This document shows positions 33,153 through 42,616 of a stretch of 64,000 nt of DNA, piece after piece. Both the position numbers and the translations under genes were made by a program. Numbering within the stretch: the stretch's first letter is position 1; every line of letters starts with the position of its first letter. The DNA lies in the NCBI RefSeq assembly GCF_025642155.1, contig NZ_CP106798.1:7192001-7256000 (forward strand), in the 5' to 3' direction. Below the pieces are notes generated by a model that searched no databases, was not told where the DNA came from, and saw nothing but the letters and a program-made list of their open reading frames with translations. This DNA comes from Streptomyces sp. HUAS 15-9. Lineage in GTDB: Bacteria; Actinomycetota; Actinomycetes; Streptomycetales; Streptomycetaceae.

Positions 33153-35828
33153 ATGTTGCCCCCGAAGCACCAGCGACGGTTCATAACCTGCACCGTCGTA
33201 GCGGCCGCGCTCGGACTGGTAAGCACCCAGTCTTTCGCGGCGCCCAACAACGCAAGACCCCGCCCCTGGCAGGCACGCCACCAGGCCGCCATCGGCCGGC
33301 AGCACATCAAGGCAGTGCACGCGGGACACGGCTTGTCCGCGTTCGCCGCAGAAGGCGGCGATGACGACGGGGCCGACGAGGCGGAGAACTCCGCCGAGGC
33401 CACGGCCCAGTTCACCGAGGCCCGCACCGCGCCCGGCGTGGTCGCGCCCGGCGCCTACGGGGCGGCCTGGCAACAGCTGCAGTCGATGAGGCACACGAGC
33501 GGCAGCTGGGACCACGTCACCAAGAAGGCGTACAACGCCGACGACCCCCGCTACCGCGATGTGAACTCCAACTCCAGCGGCGGCGCGGGCGACGTCACGG
33601 GCCGGATCACCGGCATCGCGGCCGACGACCACGGTGACGTGTACGCGGGCGGCGCGAACGGCGGCGTCTTCCGCTCCACCACGGGCGGCGGGCACTGGAA
33701 GCCGATCTCCGACAAGCTCCCGTCCCTGTCGACGGGCACCCTCTCGCTGGACGGGCAGAACCGGCTCTGGTACGCCACGGGCGAGTCCAACACCGGCGCG
33801 ACGTCCTTCGTGGGCACGGGCGTGTACGTCCTGAAGGACCCGCGCCACGGACAGTTCCAGCCCGGCGACCGCGTGGGCGGCGCCGAGCTGGAGTCCACCG
33901 TGATCCACGCGCTGCGTTTCGCCGGCACCAAGGTATGGGCGGCGACCAGCACCGGCGTCTGGTCGCACTCCACGACCACCCTGTCGGGGCCGTGGAAGCA
34001 AGAGTTCGTCCCCAACCCGGACTATCTGCCGGGTGGTTCGAAGGCGTCCGACCCGAGCGCGCCGTACAAGAACATCGCCAACGACATCGCGGTGGACCCG
34101 AAGGACCCCTCCAAGGTTCTCCTTGCGGTGGGCTGGCGTGGTGGCGACACGTACAACGGGCTGTACGCGAAGGCGGACGACGGCAGTTGGAAGCCGGTCA
34201 GCGGACTGGGTGACCTGCCGACCAGCAGTGACGACGTCGGCAACATGACGTTCGCCGCGGCGGCGGACGGCTCGCGTCTGTACGCCATCGACCAGTCGCC
34301 GGCGCAGATGGCCGCCAACCCGGACAGCGGGCTGAAGGGCGTGTACGTGTCGAAGAACGGCTCGCCGTTCGGGCCGTGGACGCTGATCGCGGACTACACC
34401 AAGCTGAAGGCGTCCGGATCCGCGCTGCAAAGTGCGGGCTACATGCCCGGCATCCAGTCCTGGTACAACCAGTTCCTCCAGGTCGACCCGGCCAACGCCG
34501 ATCACGTCTACCTCGGCCTGGAAGAGGTCTTCGAGACCAAGAACGGCGGCCAGAGCTGGACCGTTCCCGGCCCGTACTGGAACTTCCCCTTCCCCTGCTG
34601 GAGCATCGACCCGGCCAAGCAGACCGGTGACTGCTCGCCCACGACCCACTCCGACCAGCACGCGGTCGCGATCGGCAGCTACAAGGGCAAGACCTGGGCG
34701 TATGTCGGCAACGACGGCGGCATCTACCGCCGTCCGCTGAACGGCGCGGTCGACTCCGGTGGCCACGCCAAGGACTGGCAGTCCCTGAGCGACGGCACCC
34801 TGGACACCCTCCAGTACTACTCGGTGGGTGTCGGCAAGGACCTCACCAACGGTGGTGTCTCGGTGACCGGCGGTCTGCAGGACAACGGTCAGTCGATCCT
34901 GCGCGGTCACGACAAGGTGATGGGTTCGAACTTCGGCGGCGACGGCGGCGACACCATCACCGACCCCGCCAACGGTTGCAACGTTGCCGCCGAGTATGTC
35001 TACCTGGACATGTGGGTGACACAGAACTGCGGTGTCAACGACGGTTCCTGGTCGACGGACCCGTCCAAGGCCACCGAGTACGAGGTCGCCCCGCCGGATA
35101 AGGACCAGGGCGGCGCGGGCGCCCGCTTCATCGCGCCGATCGCCGCCGACGCCAAGGACACCCACACCTGGGTGGCCGGTGGCCGGCACGTGTGGGTGAA
35201 CACGAAGGGCTTCGCGATCCGCTCCGGCAAGGAGTGGACGAACGCGTTCGACCTCGGTGAGGGCCACGTGGCCACGGCGGTGGCGTCCTCCGGCGGCACG
35301 GTCTACGTCGGCTGGTGCGGCCCCTGCAACAACCAGGGCTTCACCCGGGGCATCGCGGTCGGCAACGCCGACGGCACCGGCTGGCACCAGCTCACCCTCC
35401 CGGTCGACGGCACCATCCCGAACCGCTACGTCTCCGGCTTCGAGATCGACCCGGCCCACGCCCAGCACGTCTACGTGGCGATCAACGGCTTCTCCCGCCG
35501 CTTCACCGAGGGTCCGGGCGCGGGCGTCGGCCACGTCTTCGAGTCCAAGGACGGCGGCGCGAGCTGGACGGACATCTCCGCCAACCTGCCCGACGTCCCC
35601 GCCGACACGGTCAAGCTCCTCCCGAACGGCGGCCTCGCCCTCGGCACCGACCTGGCCACCTTCTACCGCCCCGCCGGCGCCACCAAGTGGCTGGTCCTGG
35701 GCCACGACCTGCCCACCACGGCCGTGATGCAGCTGCGCCTCGGTCCCGACGGCAAGCTGTACGCCGCCACCCACGGTCGCGGCATCTGGTCCTTCGACGT
35801 ACGGCGCTTCAAGGGCCGCAAGGACTGA
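33153..35828 (+). CDS. Large secreted beta-propeller glycosyl hydrolase-like protein
   Basis: The 891-aa protein has a signal peptide (TCTVVAAALGLVSTQSFA), a linker of about 90 acidic and Ala-rich residues, then many beta-propeller blades. The blades carry Asp-box or GGVFRST-like motifs (GGANGGVFRSTTGGGHW, VFETKNGGQSW, VFESKDGGASWTD) and a C-terminal GRGIWSFDV blade. This layout is seen in GH74-type and Vps10/sortilin-like propellers. The substrate is unknown. The ATG at 33153 has a GGAGGAG site. It ends 28 bp before a strong two-way terminator. Confidence 0.82.
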   Translation: MLPPKHQRRFITCTVVAAALGLVSTQSFAAPNNARPRPWQARHQAAIGRQHIKAVHAGHGLSAFAAEGGDDDGADEAENSAEATAQFTEARTAPGVVAPGAYGAAWQQLQSMRHTSGSWDHVTKKAYNADDPRYRDVNSNSSGGAGDVTGRITGIAADDHGDVYAGGANGGVFRSTTGGGHWKPISDKLPSLSTGTLSLDGQNRLWYATGESNTGATSFVGTGVYVLKDPRHGQFQPGDRVGGAELESTVIHALRFAGTKVWAATSTGVWSHSTTTLSGPWKQEFVPNPDYLPGGSKASDPSAPYKNIANDIAVDPKDPSKVLLAVGWRGGDTYNGLYAKADDGSWKPVSGLGDLPTSSDDVGNMTFAAAADGSRLYAIDQSPAQMAANPDSGLKGVYVSKNGSPFGPWTLIADYTKLKASGSALQSAGYMPGIQSWYNQFLQVDPANADHVYLGLEEVFETKNGGQSWTVPGPYWNFPFPCWSIDPAKQTGDCSPTTHSDQHAVAIGSYKGKTWAYVGNDGGIYRRPLNGAVDSGGHAKDWQSLSDGTLDTLQYYSVGVGKDLTNGGVSVTGGLQDNGQSILRGHDKVMGSNFGGDGGDTITDPANGCNVAAEYVYLDMWVTQNCGVNDGSWSTDPSKATEYEVAPPDKDQGGAGARFIAPIAADAKDTHTWVAGGRHVWVNTKGFAIRSGKEWTNAFDLGEGHVATAVASSGGTVYVGWCGPCNNQGFTRGIAVGNADGTGWHQLTLPVDGTIPNRYVSGFEIDPAHAQHVYVAINGFSRRFTEGPGAGVGHVFESKDGGASWTDISANLPDVPADTVKLLPNGGLALGTDLATFYRPAGATKWLVLGHDLPTTAVMQLRLGPDGKLYAATHGRGIWSFDVRRFKGRKD

Positions 35829-35856
35829 TCGCCACCCGTACGCTACGTAGCACGAC

Positions 35857-35897
35857 GACGGCCGGTGCGGCCCCGCTCATGGGGCCCACCGGCCGTC
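35857..35897. terminator. Two-way terminator between convergent genes
   Basis: GACGGCCGGTG (35857-35867) pairs perfectly with CACCGGCCGTC (35887-35897), and inner GGCCCC with GGGGCC. It serves the propeller gene on the plus strand and the lipoprotein gene on the minus strand. Confidence 0.85.
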
Positions 35898-35908
35898 CGG
35901 CGTTCGGG

Positions 35909-36514
35909 TCACTGCACCGGATATGCCGCCACACTCAGCTGGAGCGTGAAGAGCGGCGCGCCCTCGGGACCCCAGGTCACGGACGCCGATCCGATGCGCG
36001 CGGCACGCACCGTGACCCGGGTGGCGCCCTTGCCGTCGGTGGCGGAGGAGGTCACCAGCGCCAGCATCGGGTTGCTGCCTCGCGGCTGCGGCCAGGGGCC
36101 TTGGGCGCGGGGTTCCAGGACGACGGTCACCGTCGTGCCGGATCGCACACACAGGGTTCGGATCGAGGCATCCCCGGCGCTGTGGGTGATCGTGGCAGAG
36201 CCTGCCAGGCAGCCTGACGACGCGGAGGCCGTAGGGCGGGGCTTGGCGGTGTCCCTGGGTGGCGACGACGGAGTCTCGGGAGGTGCTGTCGCCGACGACG
36301 TAGCGGGCGAGGCTGGGTGACTTACCCTCCCTGTACTGCTTGGCGACGGCGTTGTGGCGCGTGGGTCGGCGGAAGAGCGCGGTGGTGTGGAGCCGGAGTG
36401 GGCGCTATTGCCGCTGCTTCCGCAGGCGGTCAGCAGACAGCCGACCGCAACGACGGCGGCCCCGAAGCACGACCCTCTGAGCACCGGCCTGCGTCTTTGC
36501 TGCTCCAGCGCCAC
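35909..36514 (-). CDS. Lipoprotein with C-terminal Ig-like domain
   Basis: The GTG at 36514 (GAGGAGG site) starts a 201-aa protein with a lipobox (CLLTACGSSG), so it is anchored outside the membrane. A Ser/Thr/Pro-rich spacer of about 70 residues follows. The last 90 residues form a beta-rich domain (SGTTVTVVLEPR, ATRVTVRAARIGSASV, LFTLQLSV) similar to those of the proteins at 41403 and 41917. Its weak match to chagasin-type inhibitors is discussed under findings. Function unknown. Confidence 0.75.
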   Translation of the reverse strand: MALEQQRRRPVLRGSCFGAAVVAVGCLLTACGSSGNSAHSGSTPPRSSADPRATTPSPSSTGRVSHPASPATSSATAPPETPSSPPRDTAKPRPTASASSGCLAGSATITHSAGDASIRTLCVRSGTTVTVVLEPRAQGPWPQPRGSNPMLALVTSSATDGKGATRVTVRAARIGSASVTWGPEGAPLFTLQLSVAAYPVQ

Positions 36515-36648
36515 AACTGCCTCCTCACGTCGCCGCACGCCACTGTGACGTCCGGGTCCGGCGCCCGGTTCCTGCGCCCATAGTCCCGTGCTCATACACA
36601 AGGTGCGCCCCGGCGTCGTCGCCGGGGCGCACCATGTGTCTTCTCGGG

Positions 36649-38553
36649 TCAGTGCTGGACCGGCAGCGGCCTGGTGAGATGCGGTGAGGGGACGGTCGCC
36701 GCGCCGTGGGTCGTGGAGCGGGCGCTGCCTCCGGTGACGGTGAGCGGGCCGGCGGTGTAGAGGGCCTCGTCGAAGGCTTGCCCGTTGGTCGGGGCCTTGC
36801 CGACGGCGAAGACGGAGACCGCCTTGCCGCTGACGACGGAGGTGGAGATGTAGTCGCCGACCATGCTGCCCTGGGTGGAGCCGGCGATCTGTGAGAGGGA
36901 CATGGGGCCGGCGACCGTGGCCGGGGCGCTCCAGGTGCTGCCGCCGTTGGCGGAGGAGATGTAGCCGACCTCCAGCTGGCACGTGGGCGTGGTGCAGTTG
37001 GCGTTCGGGTAGAAGTAGTAGTACAGGCCGATCTTCGCCGTCGTGCCGGAGGTGGCGGGGTCGATGCCGATGCCGGGGATGAAGTGGTCGACGCCGCTGG
37101 TGGTGGCGTCGATCGGGACCCGCGTCACCGACGACCAGCTGGTGCCGTTGGTCGAGGTGGCGTAGACGATGTCGTTGGCCGGGCAGCCGGAGCGGAAGCG
37201 GCAGTCCTGCCAGGCGACGTAGACCTTGCCCGAGCCGTCGATCTCGGCGGACGGCAGGCCCTCACCGTCACGCAGGTTGCCGGCCACGCCGTGGCTGGAG
37301 ACGTTGGCGACGAGTGTGCTGGAGGACCAGCTGGAGCCGCCGTTGGTCGAGTTGAAGGCGCGGATCGAGGACCCGTTGGCGGAGTAGGGGACCACGACCG
37401 TGCCGTTCGGCTGGACGAGGGGCTGGCCGCCCAGGCCGCTCGGGCCTCCGGACGGTGCCACGGGCGCCGACCAGGTGGCGCCGCCGTCGGTGGAGCGGCT
37501 CATCACCACCGCGTTGCCCGAGGACGTGACGTCCACCTCGACGTAGCAGGTGCCGTAGTACGGGCTGGAGGTGGAGTTGTCGCAGACGATCCACTCCTTG
37601 TCGTAGCCCTGGCCGTCGTTGCCGACAGCGATCACCGGGTTCTGCCAGCTGGTGCCGTTAGTGGAGCGGCTGACGCTGACGCCGGCGCCGTTGACGTTGG
37701 AGTCGATGACCAGTCCGGCGACCATCCAGGTGCCGTGCTTGGCGTCGTAGGCGACGGCCGGGTCGGAGACGCGGGCCCAGGTGCCACCCTGGTAGGTGGT
37801 GATGCCGGGGAGCATGCCGTGCTGCCAGGTGGTGCCGCCGTCGGTGGAGGTGTTCCAGCCGATGTCGGAGGAGCCGCCGTCGGTGAACCGGCCGACCTGC
37901 GAGGAGGCGACGATCGTGTTGCCGTACGCGAAGGTGTCCGGTTCGAGCTCGGTGGCGTGCTGGCTGGAGGAGTTGGTGAACGGATCCGTGCTGACCTGGG
38001 TCAGACCGGGCGGCGGGGTGGCGGTGGTGAAGGAGACGTCGTCGTAGAGGGTGTAGCTGGCGTCGCCCGCGTAGTTGTCGTCGTGGCTGACGAGTTTGAG
38101 GGTGTAGCTGTGACCGGCGGTCACGGACGACGTGACCTGCTTCCAGCCCTGGCCGTTGGTGCAGGTCTTGGCCAGCGCGGTCGTCGTGGTGCCGGTCGTG
38201 GCGTCGGTCAGGGTGGCCGTGGCCCAGTCGTACGTGACCGTGTCGGGACAGGTGACGCTGTACCAGAACGACAGCTGAGTAGCGCCGGTCGGCGCGGTGA
38301 AGGTCTGGGCGATCGAGGAGTCGCCGTTGGTGGGTGAGGTGCCGCCAACGCGGCCGGCGTACGTACCCGTGTGGGCGCCGGAGCCGACCACGGACGTGGT
38401 CCCGGCGGAGGTCCAGCCGGTCAGGCTGCCGGATTCGAAGCCGCCGTTGGAGACGTCGGCCAGGGCCGGGTGCGAGGCGAGAAGGAGGCCGCCTAAAGAG
38501 AGCAGGGCGGTGGTGGCGGTCGCCACGGATCTACGGACAGCAGTGCGCGACAT
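36649..38553 (-). CDS. Secreted BNR-repeat protein with N-terminal beta module
   Basis: The 634-aa protein has a signal peptide ending HPALA, then a module of about 140 residues (NGGFESGSLTGWTSAGTTSV to YTLYDDVSF). That module resembles galactose-binding or carbohydrate-binding beta sandwiches. A sialidase-like propeller follows, with Asp boxes (NTSTDGGTTWQ, SRSTDGGATWSA, NSTNGGSSWSS, SSANGGSTWSA). The same module stands at the C-terminus of the next protein. No sialidase catalytic set was confirmed, so the role may be binding. Confidence 0.8.
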   Translation of the reverse strand: MSRTAVRRSVATATTALLSLGGLLLASHPALADVSNGGFESGSLTGWTSAGTTSVVGSGAHTGTYAGRVGGTSPTNGDSSIAQTFTAPTGATQLSFWYSVTCPDTVTYDWATATLTDATTGTTTTALAKTCTNGQGWKQVTSSVTAGHSYTLKLVSHDDNYAGDASYTLYDDVSFTTATPPPGLTQVSTDPFTNSSSQHATELEPDTFAYGNTIVASSQVGRFTDGGSSDIGWNTSTDGGTTWQHGMLPGITTYQGGTWARVSDPAVAYDAKHGTWMVAGLVIDSNVNGAGVSVSRSTNGTSWQNPVIAVGNDGQGYDKEWIVCDNSTSSPYYGTCYVEVDVTSSGNAVVMSRSTDGGATWSAPVAPSGGPSGLGGQPLVQPNGTVVVPYSANGSSIRAFNSTNGGSSWSSSTLVANVSSHGVAGNLRDGEGLPSAEIDGSGKVYVAWQDCRFRSGCPANDIVYATSTNGTSWSSVTRVPIDATTSGVDHFIPGIGIDPATSGTTAKIGLYYYFYPNANCTTPTCQLEVGYISSANGGSTWSAPATVAGPMSLSQIAGSTQGSMVGDYISTSVVSGKAVSVFAVGKAPTNGQAFDEALYTAGPLTVTGGSARSTTHGAATVPSPHLTRPLPVQH

Positions 38554-38687
38554 GAGGAGACCCCTTGTCGTCGATGGGGGGTGTGCCCTCAAGCGAGGGC
38601 GTTCGAGGTGGGGCGGACCACCGGCGCAGGTTCGCTGGTCCGCCCCGGGCACGACGTTTCAGGAACCGATCTCTGGCCCGACGCCGG

Positions 38688-41072
38688 TCAGGACAGGGTC
38701 ACGTCGTCGTAGCGGGTGTAGGTGGCGTCACCCGTGTAGTTGTCGTCGTGGCTGATGAGCGTGAGCGTGTAGCTGTGCCCGGCCGTGACCGGGGCGGTCT
38801 TCTGGATCCAGCCGGAGGAGGACACACAGGTCTTGGCCAGAACGGTGGTCGTGGTGCCGGTGGTGTTGTCCTTGAGCGTGGCCGTGGCCCAGTCGTAGGT
38901 GAGCGTGTCCGGGCAGGTCACGTTGTAGTAGAAGCCGAGCGTGCTGGTCCCGGACGGTGCCGTGAACGTCTGGGCGATGGAGGAGTCGCCGTTGGTCGGC
39001 GACGTGCTGCCGACCCGGGCGGCGTAGGTGCCGCTGTGCGCCCCGGAACTGACCACGGACGTGGTCGCGGCCGAGGTCCAGCCGGACAGGCTGCCCGTCT
39101 CGAAGCCTCCGTTGGTGATCCCACCGCCGCCGCTGCCCGAGGTGACGGTCAGCGTGTAGGTCGCCGTGTGGGTGGCGGAGGCGCCCGTGCCGGTGACCGT
39201 GATGTTGTACGTCCCCGCCGGCGTCGACGACGCCGTGGCCACCGTCAGAGTCGACGAACCGCCCGCGGTCACCGAGGCCGGGTTGAAGCTTGCCGTCGCC
39301 CCGCTCGGCAGCCCGGATGCCGACAGGCTCACCGACTGAGCCGAACCGGAGGTCACGGCGGTCGAGACGGTGGTGTTCGCCGACGAACCGGCGGCGACAG
39401 TGGACGAAGCCGGGCTGACGCCGATCGAGAAGTCGTTGCTCGCGGTGGAGCCGCAGTTGGGCAGGGTGAACGAGGCCAGCCTGGTGTGCCAGTTGAAGTT
39501 GCCGTTGGCGGGGATGTACTCGTTCGTGTACCAGAACGTGCAGTCGTCCGTCGGGTCCACGGACATCGAGGTGTAGTCGCCCCAGCGGCTGTACGTGGTC
39601 TGGGACCCACCACCAGTTATTGCGGTGACCTCGCCCTGCGTCATCGTGCCGAGTGTGTCGCCGGCCAGTCGGCCGGTGTAGCGGATCGACGGGTGTACGG
39701 AGGAGGAGGACTGGGAGTAGCCGAGGGCGATGTTGCCGACCTTGTCCTCGGCGATCGAGCCCATCCAGCGGTAGGTGGAGTCGGGGGCGTACGTCCCCTG
39801 CTGGTACACGGTCGGGTTGCCGCCGGACATGCGCAGCTCGTACCAGCGCACGCCCACGGAACTGCCTGCTGTCACCGCGTGATTGACCACGAGCGACTCG
39901 TGGTCGCCGAAGTTGCGGTAGGCCAGGCGGAACATCAGCCGGTCGGATAGCGAGTCGAGCTGCTGACTGGTCCCGGTCTGCGGGATGCAGGTGCCGGAGC
40001 TGCCGCAGGCGGTGGTGTACGACGCCACGGTCAGCGTCGACGGGCCGGTGAAGGTCGAGTTGGCGGTCGTCGTCCAGTCGACGTGGAACTTCCAGTACGC
40101 CAGCGTCGTACTCGTCGTGCCCAGGCCCACCATCAGCTCCGGCTCACCGGACGGCGGTGCAGCCGAGCCGTCCAGGTCCGCGCCGAGGAGGCCGCCGTAG
40201 GAGGACGAGGTGGTGAAGCACTGCTGGGCGGCGCTCGCGCCGGTGAGCATGGCCGACCGATTCATGGCGCACGCCTCAGCGTTCAGGAAGCTGCCGGAGG
40301 CGGTGAACATGTTGTAGGTGACGTAGTACGCGTCCGGCCACACCGACAGCTTCGGGTAGTCCGGGAAGTTCGCGTACTGGAACGAGTAGCGGTAGTAGCT
40401 GCCCGTCGCGTCCGAACTGCTGGAGACGGCCACGCACTCGTAGTACGGGCCGGAGGACGAGGAGACGTTGGCGAACTGCGTCACCACCCAGCGGCTTGCG
40501 AGGGTGTCCCAGCGTACGACCGCGTCACCGTCGTTGGTGGACTGACAGGATCCGCCGAAGCCGGACCACAGGGTGCTGGTGTCGGTCGGGGCGAGGACCG
40601 TTGCCCCGGACCTGGAGTACACCGCGTAGGCGGTGTTCACGGTCTCGACGATCTGGCTGGAGCCTACGGCGGCGTTCGGGTCCGGCGGGACACCCGTGAT
40701 CGAGTAGTTTCCTGCGCCGATGCCCTCGAAGTTCGTGCCCGTCGAAGGGGCGGACGGCCCGCCGGGGCTGGACTGCACGACCGGGTCCGGGATGTGGGAC
40801 GCGGGCGGGTGCGGGAGGCGCGCCTCGCCGGGGTCGTCATCCTGCTGCTTCTTGCCGTGGTGTTCGTGGTGGGCGTGGGCGGCCATGGAACGCAGGGTGG
40901 GGGAGGTGTCGTGGCGGACGGCGGGCCCGGTGTCGGCCGAGTGGTGGGCCGCCGCGGTGTGGGGTGCGGGGTCGGCCTGGGCCGCGGGGGCGGCGAGCCA
41001 GAGTGCGGGGACTGCGGTCAGGATCGCGGTGAGCGCGGCTATCCGGCCGCGTCTGCGTCTGGATCGGGACAC
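38688..41072 (-). CDS. Large secreted protein with Ig-like and C-terminal beta module
   Basis: The GTG at 41072 (AAAGGA site) starts a 794-aa protein with a signal peptide ending AAQA, then a His-rich stretch (AHAHHEHHGKKQ). A large unrecognised domain of about 430 residues begins with the block PPDPNAAVGSSQIVETVN. It is followed by an Ig/BACON-like repeat (FSIGVSPASSTVAAGSS to TATYTLTV) and the roughly 140-residue module NGGFETGSLSGWTSAATTSV, near-identical to that of the BNR protein next to it. It is probably exported and acts on or binds polymers; no catalytic residues are recognised. Confidence 0.78.
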   Translation of the reverse strand: MSRSRRRRGRIAALTAILTAVPALWLAAPAAQADPAPHTAAAHHSADTGPAVRHDTSPTLRSMAAHAHHEHHGKKQQDDDPGEARLPHPPASHIPDPVVQSSPGGPSAPSTGTNFEGIGAGNYSITGVPPDPNAAVGSSQIVETVNTAYAVYSRSGATVLAPTDTSTLWSGFGGSCQSTNDGDAVVRWDTLASRWVVTQFANVSSSSGPYYECVAVSSSSDATGSYYRYSFQYANFPDYPKLSVWPDAYYVTYNMFTASGSFLNAEACAMNRSAMLTGASAAQQCFTTSSSYGGLLGADLDGSAAPPSGEPELMVGLGTTSTTLAYWKFHVDWTTTANSTFTGPSTLTVASYTTACGSSGTCIPQTGTSQQLDSLSDRLMFRLAYRNFGDHESLVVNHAVTAGSSVGVRWYELRMSGGNPTVYQQGTYAPDSTYRWMGSIAEDKVGNIALGYSQSSSSVHPSIRYTGRLAGDTLGTMTQGEVTAITGGGSQTTYSRWGDYTSMSVDPTDDCTFWYTNEYIPANGNFNWHTRLASFTLPNCGSTASNDFSIGVSPASSTVAAGSSANTTVSTAVTSGSAQSVSLSASGLPSGATASFNPASVTAGGSSTLTVATASSTPAGTYNITVTGTGASATHTATYTLTVTSGSGGGGITNGGFETGSLSGWTSAATTSVVSSGAHSGTYAARVGSTSPTNGDSSIAQTFTAPSGTSTLGFYYNVTCPDTLTYDWATATLKDNTTGTTTTVLAKTCVSSSGWIQKTAPVTAGHSYTLTLISHDDNYTGDATYTRYDDVTLS

Positions 41073-41258
41073 GGAACATCCTTTCGAGCAGCCGGAGATC
41101 GCCCGGCATGTGGGGAGAAGAAGGACGTTCACGCCGATGGAGCGCGTGTTCGCAATCCGGGATGGTTGCACCGGACATGTCACGCAACAAGAGAGATGCA
41201 GCCTGCGTGGCGCGAAGCAACCGAGAATTTACAGACTTCAGCCAACTCACAGTAAAAA

Positions 41259-41304
41259 CAGAGGGTTTCCTCTGTATCGGCACAAGGGATTTCCCTGTAT
41301 CGCC
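41259..41304. repeat. Two tandem small hairpins in an AT-richer promoter region
   Basis: CAGAGGGTTTCCTCTG and, 9 bp later, AGGGATTTCCCT are small palindromes, each followed by TGTATCG and then a C/G-rich triplet. They repeat at about 25-bp spacing between the divergent genes at 41072 and 41403. They may be operators. The rest of the gap 41073-41402 is AT-richer than its surroundings and holds only promoters. Confidence 0.45.
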
Positions 41305-41402
41305 CGTAGCGGGGAGGCGCGAATCCCTGCCGGATCACGGAACGGATCCAGCCTCAGCCGCGTCCCACCATCGGACTCTCCCGACTCCACCCTGGGGGCA
41401 TC

Positions 41403-41906
41403 GTGAGACACCGCTGCACCGGCGCTCGTTCACTCGCCGTGCTCGCCCTCATTGTTTCAGCCGCCGCCTGCGCGTCCGGCACCGGGGCCACCGCGCCCGC
41501 CAAGAACAGCCCGTCGGCCCCCGCCTCGACCCGGTCGTCCCACGGGACCCCGGCCCCTGCAGGCTCGTCGGCCTCCAGCTCCACCCGACCGTGCCTCAGC
41601 GGCACCGTCACGGTCCTGTACCCGTCGGCCGACAATCCCTTGCGTAGCGCCTGCCTGCAGGTCGGCACGACGATCCACCTCACCCTCAAGTCGCCGGCCA
41701 ACTACGGCTGGGCACCGGTCAGGAGCTCCAACCCGAACACCGTCACGTTGCTCGACGACCACACCGCATCCGACGGCACTCGGTCCGCCACCGCGCGCGC
41801 CGCCTCTGCGGGGACCGCGACGCTCAGCTCGGCCGACACCTACACGCCGGACTCACACGGTCCGCCCTCAAGGGCCTGGCAACTGACCCTCACTGTGGTC
41901 CCGTGA
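41403..41906 (+). CDS. Lipoprotein with Ig-like (I42-like) domain
   Basis: The GTG at 41403 starts a 167-aa protein with a lipobox (VSAAACASG) and a Ser/Pro-rich spacer. The beta domain of about 100 residues reads VGTTIHLTLKSPANYGW, then ATARAASAGTATL and RAWQLTLTV. The three blocks fall where chagasin-family cysteine-protease inhibitors carry their three loops. It ends 10 bp before the stop of a convergent paralogue. Confidence 0.78.
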   Translation: MRHRCTGARSLAVLALIVSAAACASGTGATAPAKNSPSAPASTRSSHGTPAPAGSSASSSTRPCLSGTVTVLYPSADNPLRSACLQVGTTIHLTLKSPANYGWAPVRSSNPNTVTLLDDHTASDGTRSATARAASAGTATLSSADTYTPDSHGPPSRAWQLTLTVVP

Positions 41907-41916
41907 CAGTCGTGCG

Positions 41917-42237
41917 CTACGACGGTTCGACGTGGACCAGCAGCCGCCAGAGCCGCGTCTGCGGCCCGAACCGATCTCCGCGAAACGACGACGTCGATCG
42001 CAGCTCCGCCTCACCGACACCCACAGCCCTGACCGTGGCCCGTACGGTTCCGTCTGTTGTTTCCGCCGCGATCACCGCCAAGGGCCCTGTGACCACTTCG
42101 ACCGGCATCCACCCATAGGCGGCTGATCCGTACAGGGTGATCGCGACCTCGTCGCCCACTTGTATATGCAGCGGCGGTGCCGGCGGATCCCCGGGACGGT
42201 GGACGACCTCCAGCTGCCTTGCCTCATCGTGCGCCAC
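41917..42237 (-). CDS. Small Ig-like domain protein without signal peptide
   Basis: The 106-aa protein consists of the same domain as the two neighbouring lipoproteins: VGDEVAITLYGSAAYGWMPV, then VRATVRAVGVGEAEL and RLWRLLVHV. It has no signal peptide or lipobox, so it is either cytoplasmic or its true start lies elsewhere. It faces the gene at 41403 tail to tail. The pair looks like a local duplication with inversion (inference). Confidence 0.72.
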   Translation of the reverse strand: MAHDEARQLEVVHRPGDPPAPPLHIQVGDEVAITLYGSAAYGWMPVEVVTGPLAVIAAETTDGTVRATVRAVGVGEAELRSTSSFRGDRFGPQTRLWRLLVHVEPS

Positions 42238-42265
42238 GTCCGAAAGCTAACGCGAAACCCCGTGA

Positions 42266-42616
42266 CCTGACGGCGCCAGCCAGGAAGGCGCTCCGGCCCC
42301 GACGAAGCCCCGCAGGCACGGCCGGGTCACCCTGATCGCCGAACACCACCCCCGCGCCGTACGCCTCTCCATCCATCCCCAGCCCGTCGGCGCCCCGAAG
42401 TTCGGCATCCGCCTCCTCGACGCCCCCGACGCCTGGACGACCCCCTGGCACTCCGTCGCCTTGCGCCGTAGCGACGGTAGGTGGACTCTCATGCCCAGAG
42501 CCGAAGCCGCCCGGATGGTCGACTGGTGCGGCAAGGCGGCAGAGACAGTCACTTCGACCAGAACCGGTCAGCTTGCCTGCCTGGGGCTCAGTGAGAGTGC
42601 GCCAACGCGACCCTGA
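42266..42616 (+). pseudogene. Fragment of an unknown gene next to the IS110 element
   Basis: The frame is open from a TGA (42263-42265) to a TGA (42614-42616) with no start codon before the protein-like part: GRVTLIAEHHPRAVRLSIHP, then KFGIRLLDAPDAWTTPW, SVALRRSDGRW and EAARMVDWCGK. Codon use is normal for the genome. It looks like the C-terminal half of a small soluble protein whose 5' end was lost. Past 42616 up to 42835 nothing is supported. Confidence 0.5.

Noticed and set aside
33090..35774. 894-codon open frame on the minus strand, opposite the propeller gene
   Set aside because: It is the antisense shadow of a high-GC gene: Val/Arg/Gly-rich with no motifs, while the plus strand has a signal peptide and Asp boxes.
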